DNA from: Euryarchaeota archaeon UBA229
Lineage (GTDB): Archaea; Thermoplasmatota; Poseidoniia; Poseidoniales; Poseidoniaceae
Assembly (NCBI GenBank): GCA_002505355.1
Contig: DAUW01000055.1
Span: 633-15,102 of the forward strand
DNA length: 14,470 bases
Direction: 5' to 3'
A model generated the notes under the pieces. That model was not told where the DNA came from and ran no database searches. It worked only from the letters and a program-made list of their open reading frames with translations. The first letter of the stretch is position 1; each line of letters starts with the position of its first letter. Positions 13,401-14,470 of the stretch are shown here, in pieces. The position numbers were made by a program, and so were the translations under genes.

Positions 13401-13557
13401 TTCGGTAACTGTGGACATTTGCCCCAGTCTCGTCTGCAATCCAGCGGGCGGTAATCGTAGGCTCACTCGGGTAATCCTCAGCTGTAACAAACTGGGAAAA
13501 TAATGGCAATAATAACACTAGGAGGACAATCGAAGTAAGCCTGTACCGGTTTGCCAT
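10462..13557 (-). CDS. Large secreted, membrane-anchored surface protein with Ig/cadherin-like domains
   Basis: The 1031-residue product begins with a Sec-type signal peptide (basic MANRYR, hydrophobic core 9-22, likely cut near VTA-ED at 26) and ends with a membrane helix (about 994-1015) and basic RRGKGK, so most of it faces outside. Residues 27-490 are beta-rich with recurring short blocks (GNGSIAF, GSGHLQI, GVLDIAS, GSGTFGF, each followed by acidic/Ser residues and then VNG or INGT) and many NxS/T sequons. An acidic Pro-rich linker lies at about 495-518 (ERSPIERQPEPPEVDE). Ig/cadherin-like modules follow; two contain the same signature, MNDRGINGDKAIGDDKYS near 691 and MNDNGINGDRIAGDGIFS near 922, probably calcium-binding loops, each followed by a strand ending in ATDSFD or AIDSFD. 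No cysteine is present. It could be a cell-wall or adhesion glycoprotein; no catalytic motif is visible. Confidence 0.85.
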   Translation of the reverse strand: MANRYRLTSIVLLVLLLPLFSQFVTAEDYPSEPTITARWIADETGANVHSYRITFTDTSSYQVESVVNHVRDGETLAVNIIQSWDLVDDYRILDLEINTSLAWGDTVEIIVTVTHYNGQELTDSLVVVREFEVGTWNQPMADHEIMLETTWMLDQAYNTSEGPQGFHLDFSGQGWQQRAGQTVESWELGNGSIAFVESSESGNSNLSLNLESIWKNETTVNGVLTSQVFEAIGSGHLQITSTEDDVETAILVNVTSAELNRSTVNGFITERLKLDAQGVLDIASDDADNSSTSVNGEIGVFFLETLDENGVRKFYDQRFEAIATMIIIDDGARLDIDVSSLSSGETWVDDVRTFHIEEVIGSGTFGFSESDNESSVTINGTIYQFHTKSELGITLIDELHIDGDITGDVQGNFGVLRGIELTGTQANATGDQFPVNVIHEESWFNLTGVNGGNFFDGAGIGATHNQTWDYQVIYSDWENRTVRLVWEETGADSSSGEEFPERSPIERQPEPPEVDEALGNLTVSRETGLMPIPMHPGDKIRLADTESLVLVVTAEAVTNDPRDGHNFRVVTWSGIYESTDRGTAYGAIINQGPLQGLISSVSRILEIPFGEEEYMANFTETQLLTRVISPAVVTAEDNSIPVINGLYLLEGIVTSEGGSVATLVAEVADVDWNLEQVTVDLNSIGGGIVVMNDRGINGDKAIGDDKYSTRIIVQGLEVGEYSLTVAATDSFDFVATYSSNITITNQAPRMTHAEISPSQGPRGTSIVVNVEAYDGHGVTSVSLDLREYGGDLLALTNSSGIWTTMMVIPEGMAPGKQPLKFVLVDGLGKVGITDVWLNGVRDIDHLYGPHYIPNDQVIPIEITVENSAPTIVVDDLTRYTRQADSMLVVFEAEISDQDGVTNARANLGVFAQLGAPSGWVNMNDNGINGDRIAGDGIFSVQLSVRSSTPLGTHEIQIQAIDSFDVATAIIPVTIVIEEEVSIIPSLDSDTISTSVLVIILIGFTIVAGASVLFLARRGKGKDYLDDRFGFE
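10747..10794 (-). repeat. Coding repeat: NGxNGDxxxGDxxxS loop, copy 2 in surface protein
   Basis: Encodes MNDNGINGDRIAGDGIF at about residues 922-938. It matches copy 1 near residue 691 in the order of Asn, Gly and Asp residues. The acidic pattern resembles calcium-binding loops between beta-strands. Roughly 230 residues separate the copies, so this is a domain duplication with diverged flanks. Confidence 0.6.
11437..11487 (-). repeat. Coding repeat: NGxNGDxxxGDxxxS loop, copy 1 in surface protein
   Basis: Encodes MNDRGINGDKAIGDDKY at about residues 691-707, followed by a strand and the VAATDSFD segment. Copy 2 near residue 922 is followed by the similar QAIDSFD. Confidence 0.6.
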
Positions 13558-13672
13558 GACGTTAATGTGTACCTGCTACTCTTCAATACTTGTGGAATCT
13601 TGTCTAACAAAAATAGCCGATAATTATGGCTAGGTCGCACACGACTGGTCCAAAAAACCGCGCCATCAAGGT

Positions 13673-13681
13673 AATATTTTA
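13673..13681 (+). promoter_or_regulatory. Possible TATA box of the thrS gene
   Basis: The AT run aatatttta would place a transcript start near 13703, about 30 bases before the TTG at 13734, leaving a short leader that contains the Shine-Dalgarno site. Weak evidence on its own. Confidence 0.3.
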
Positions 13682-13720
13682 TCGCGAAGTTGATGAAGGT
13701 CATTGGTTTCGAATTGATAC

Positions 13721-13728
13721 AGGAGGAG
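13721..13728 (+). promoter_or_regulatory. Strong Shine-Dalgarno site deciding the thrS start
   Basis: aggaggag ends 5 bases before the TTG at 13734. It is a near-perfect anti-16S match and the strongest ribosome site in the window. It selects TTG 13734 over the in-frame ATG at 13626. Confidence 0.6.
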
Positions 13729-13733
13729 TCAGT

Positions 13734-14470
13734 TTGACAATCATAGAAATAACACTTCCCGACGGAACCGTCAATGAATATGCGGCCGGGATAACGTGTG
13801 GTGAAGTCATCATTGATGCCTTGGGTAAGAAAAATGGCTGTCTTGCAGCCTTAGTTGACGGGCAACAAAAGGACATGTCGTACGCAATCCATCACTCTTG
13901 CCAAGTTGAGGGAATTAAAGCTGAATCACCAAGTGGTATGCACATACTTAGACATAGCACTGCTCACCTGCTTGCTCAGGCTGTAACAGAGATTTACCCT
14001 GATGCAAAACCAACTATTGGTCCAGCCATAGACCGTGGATTCTACTATGATTTTGCAATGGACCCAATTACAGAAGCAGACCTAAAACCGATTCATAAAA
14101 AAATGCAAGAGATTGCGCGCAGGAACCTGCCCGTCGAAAGAATCGAACTCGATGAAGATGATTTGAGAGCACATTTCGCTTCAAATTCATACAAAATTGA
14201 AATTATCAATGACAAAATCGGTGAAGGCACTGGTTCAACTATTTACAAACAGGGAGATTGGTACGATTTGTGTTTGGGTCCTCACGTCGCAAGTACGGCA
14301 AAATTGATGTTCTGTAAATTGACCAGTGTTTCTTCTGCTTATTGGCGTGGTGACCAAAGTAGAGAACAACTGGTCAGGATTTACGGTATAGTCGAGCCAA
14401 CCAAAGATGCCCTCAAGCAAACCCTACACAGAATGGAAGAGGCAAAAAAGCGAGACCATAGAAAACTTGG
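13734..14470 (+). CDS. thrS: Threonyl-tRNA synthetase, bacterial type, N-terminal part
   Basis: The class II synthetase is cut by the right edge after about 245 codons; the catalytic core lies outside. From TTG 13734: a TGS domain (ITLPDGTVNEYAAGITCGEVI, about 6-26, to about 62), then the bacterial N2 editing domain. That domain shows HSTAH (74-78), IGPAIDRGFYYDF (95-107), DLCLGPHV (178-185) and AYWRGD (202-207). H74, H78, C180 and H184 fit the zinc-type editing site of the E. coli enzyme (H73, H77, C182, H186, from memory). The last visible residues MEEAKKRDHRKLG lead into the catalytic domain. Most euryarchaeal ThrRS carry a D-Tyr-deacylase-like editing domain instead, so this copy is bacterial in type. 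An in-frame ATG at 13626 would add 36 residues (MARSHTTGPKNRAIKV...); the family normally begins at the TGS strand, so I prefer the TTG with its strong ribosome site. Confidence 0.95.
   Translation, partial: MTIIEITLPDGTVNEYAAGITCGEVIIDALGKKNGCLAALVDGQQKDMSYAIHHSCQVEGIKAESPSGMHILRHSTAHLLAQAVTEIYPDAKPTIGPAIDRGFYYDFAMDPITEADLKPIHKKMQEIARRNLPVERIELDEDDLRAHFASNSYKIEIINDKIGEGTGSTIYKQGDWYDLCLGPHVASTAKLMFCKLTSVSSAYWRGDQSREQLVRIYGIVEPTKDALKQTLHRMEEAKKRDHRKL

Noticed and set aside
13518..13703. 61-codon reverse-strand frame upstream of the surface protein
   Set aside because: It overlaps the signal-peptide codons of the surface protein in another frame and shows no family feature; the region is better read as the promoter area of two divergent genes.
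1..14470. CRISPR array, insertion sequence or phage genes
   Set aside because: No regularly spaced direct repeats, transposase or integrase motifs, or inverted-repeat ends were seen on either strand.

Overview
The window looks like chromosomal DNA of an uncultivated archaeon, most plausibly a marine Thermoplasmatota of the Marine Group II (Poseidoniia) kind. Archaeal markers are an Alba chromatin protein, a stand-alone Bud32 (KEOPS) kinase, a Mrp/NBP35 ATPase with an adjacent DUF971 gene, archaeal TATA-like boxes about 23-29 nt upstream of start codons or RNA ends, and a large secreted surface protein with many N-glycosylation sequons. Packing is dense: no gene-free stretch exceeds 300 bases, the longest being about 176 bases (13558-13733). 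The lineage is inferred from content and style; no database comparison was possible.

Layout, left to right. 1-139 (-): start of an ABC transporter ATPase. 225-1067 (+): enoyl-CoA hydratase/isomerase. 2691-1081 (-): a two-gene unit, RdgB/HAM1 XTP pyrophosphatase followed by an acidic two-helix membrane protein of unknown function. 2793-3664 (+): FluC/CrcB fluoride channel, then a small ferritin-like protein. 4349-3666 (-) and 4415-5587 (+): divergent Bud32 kinase and quinolinate synthase NadA, sharing one AT-rich promoter block. 9498-5589 (-): a four-helix membrane protein, a Mrp-type ATPase, a DUF971 protein, and a PAP2 lipid phosphatase/transferase fused to an extracytoplasmic beta-propeller-like region. 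9591-9950 (+): low-molecular-weight phosphatase/arsenate reductase. 13557-9951 (-): a 1031-residue surface protein, tRNA-Gly(GCC) and Alba. 13734 to the right edge (+): bacterial-type threonyl-tRNA synthetase, truncated by the window.

Themes are housekeeping and envelope: nucleotide-pool sanitation (RdgB), tRNA modification and charging (Bud32, ThrRS, tRNA-Gly), NAD synthesis (NadA, an Fe-S enzyme), Fe-S assembly (Mrp plus DUF971), anion or metal handling (FluC, ferritin-like, ArsC-like), chromatin (Alba) and cell surface or lipid (PAP2 fusion, surface protein). No mobile element, CRISPR array or defence island was seen.

The most unusual observation is the Mrp-DUF971 pair. The Mrp protein contains no cysteine at all; its usual CxxC cluster-binding segment is replaced by a cysteine-free insertion of about 36 residues. 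The DUF971 protein encoded 10 bases downstream has four cysteines, with a Cys where family members usually have the His of a Cys3His site. This suggests that metal or Fe-S binding may have moved from the ATPase to its partner. Secondary points are the PAP2-propeller fusion, a ferritin-like protein lacking a standard ligand set, a Met in the FluC phenylalanine box, and a bacterial-type ThrRS that carries a strong Shine-Dalgarno signal among mostly leaderless-looking genes.
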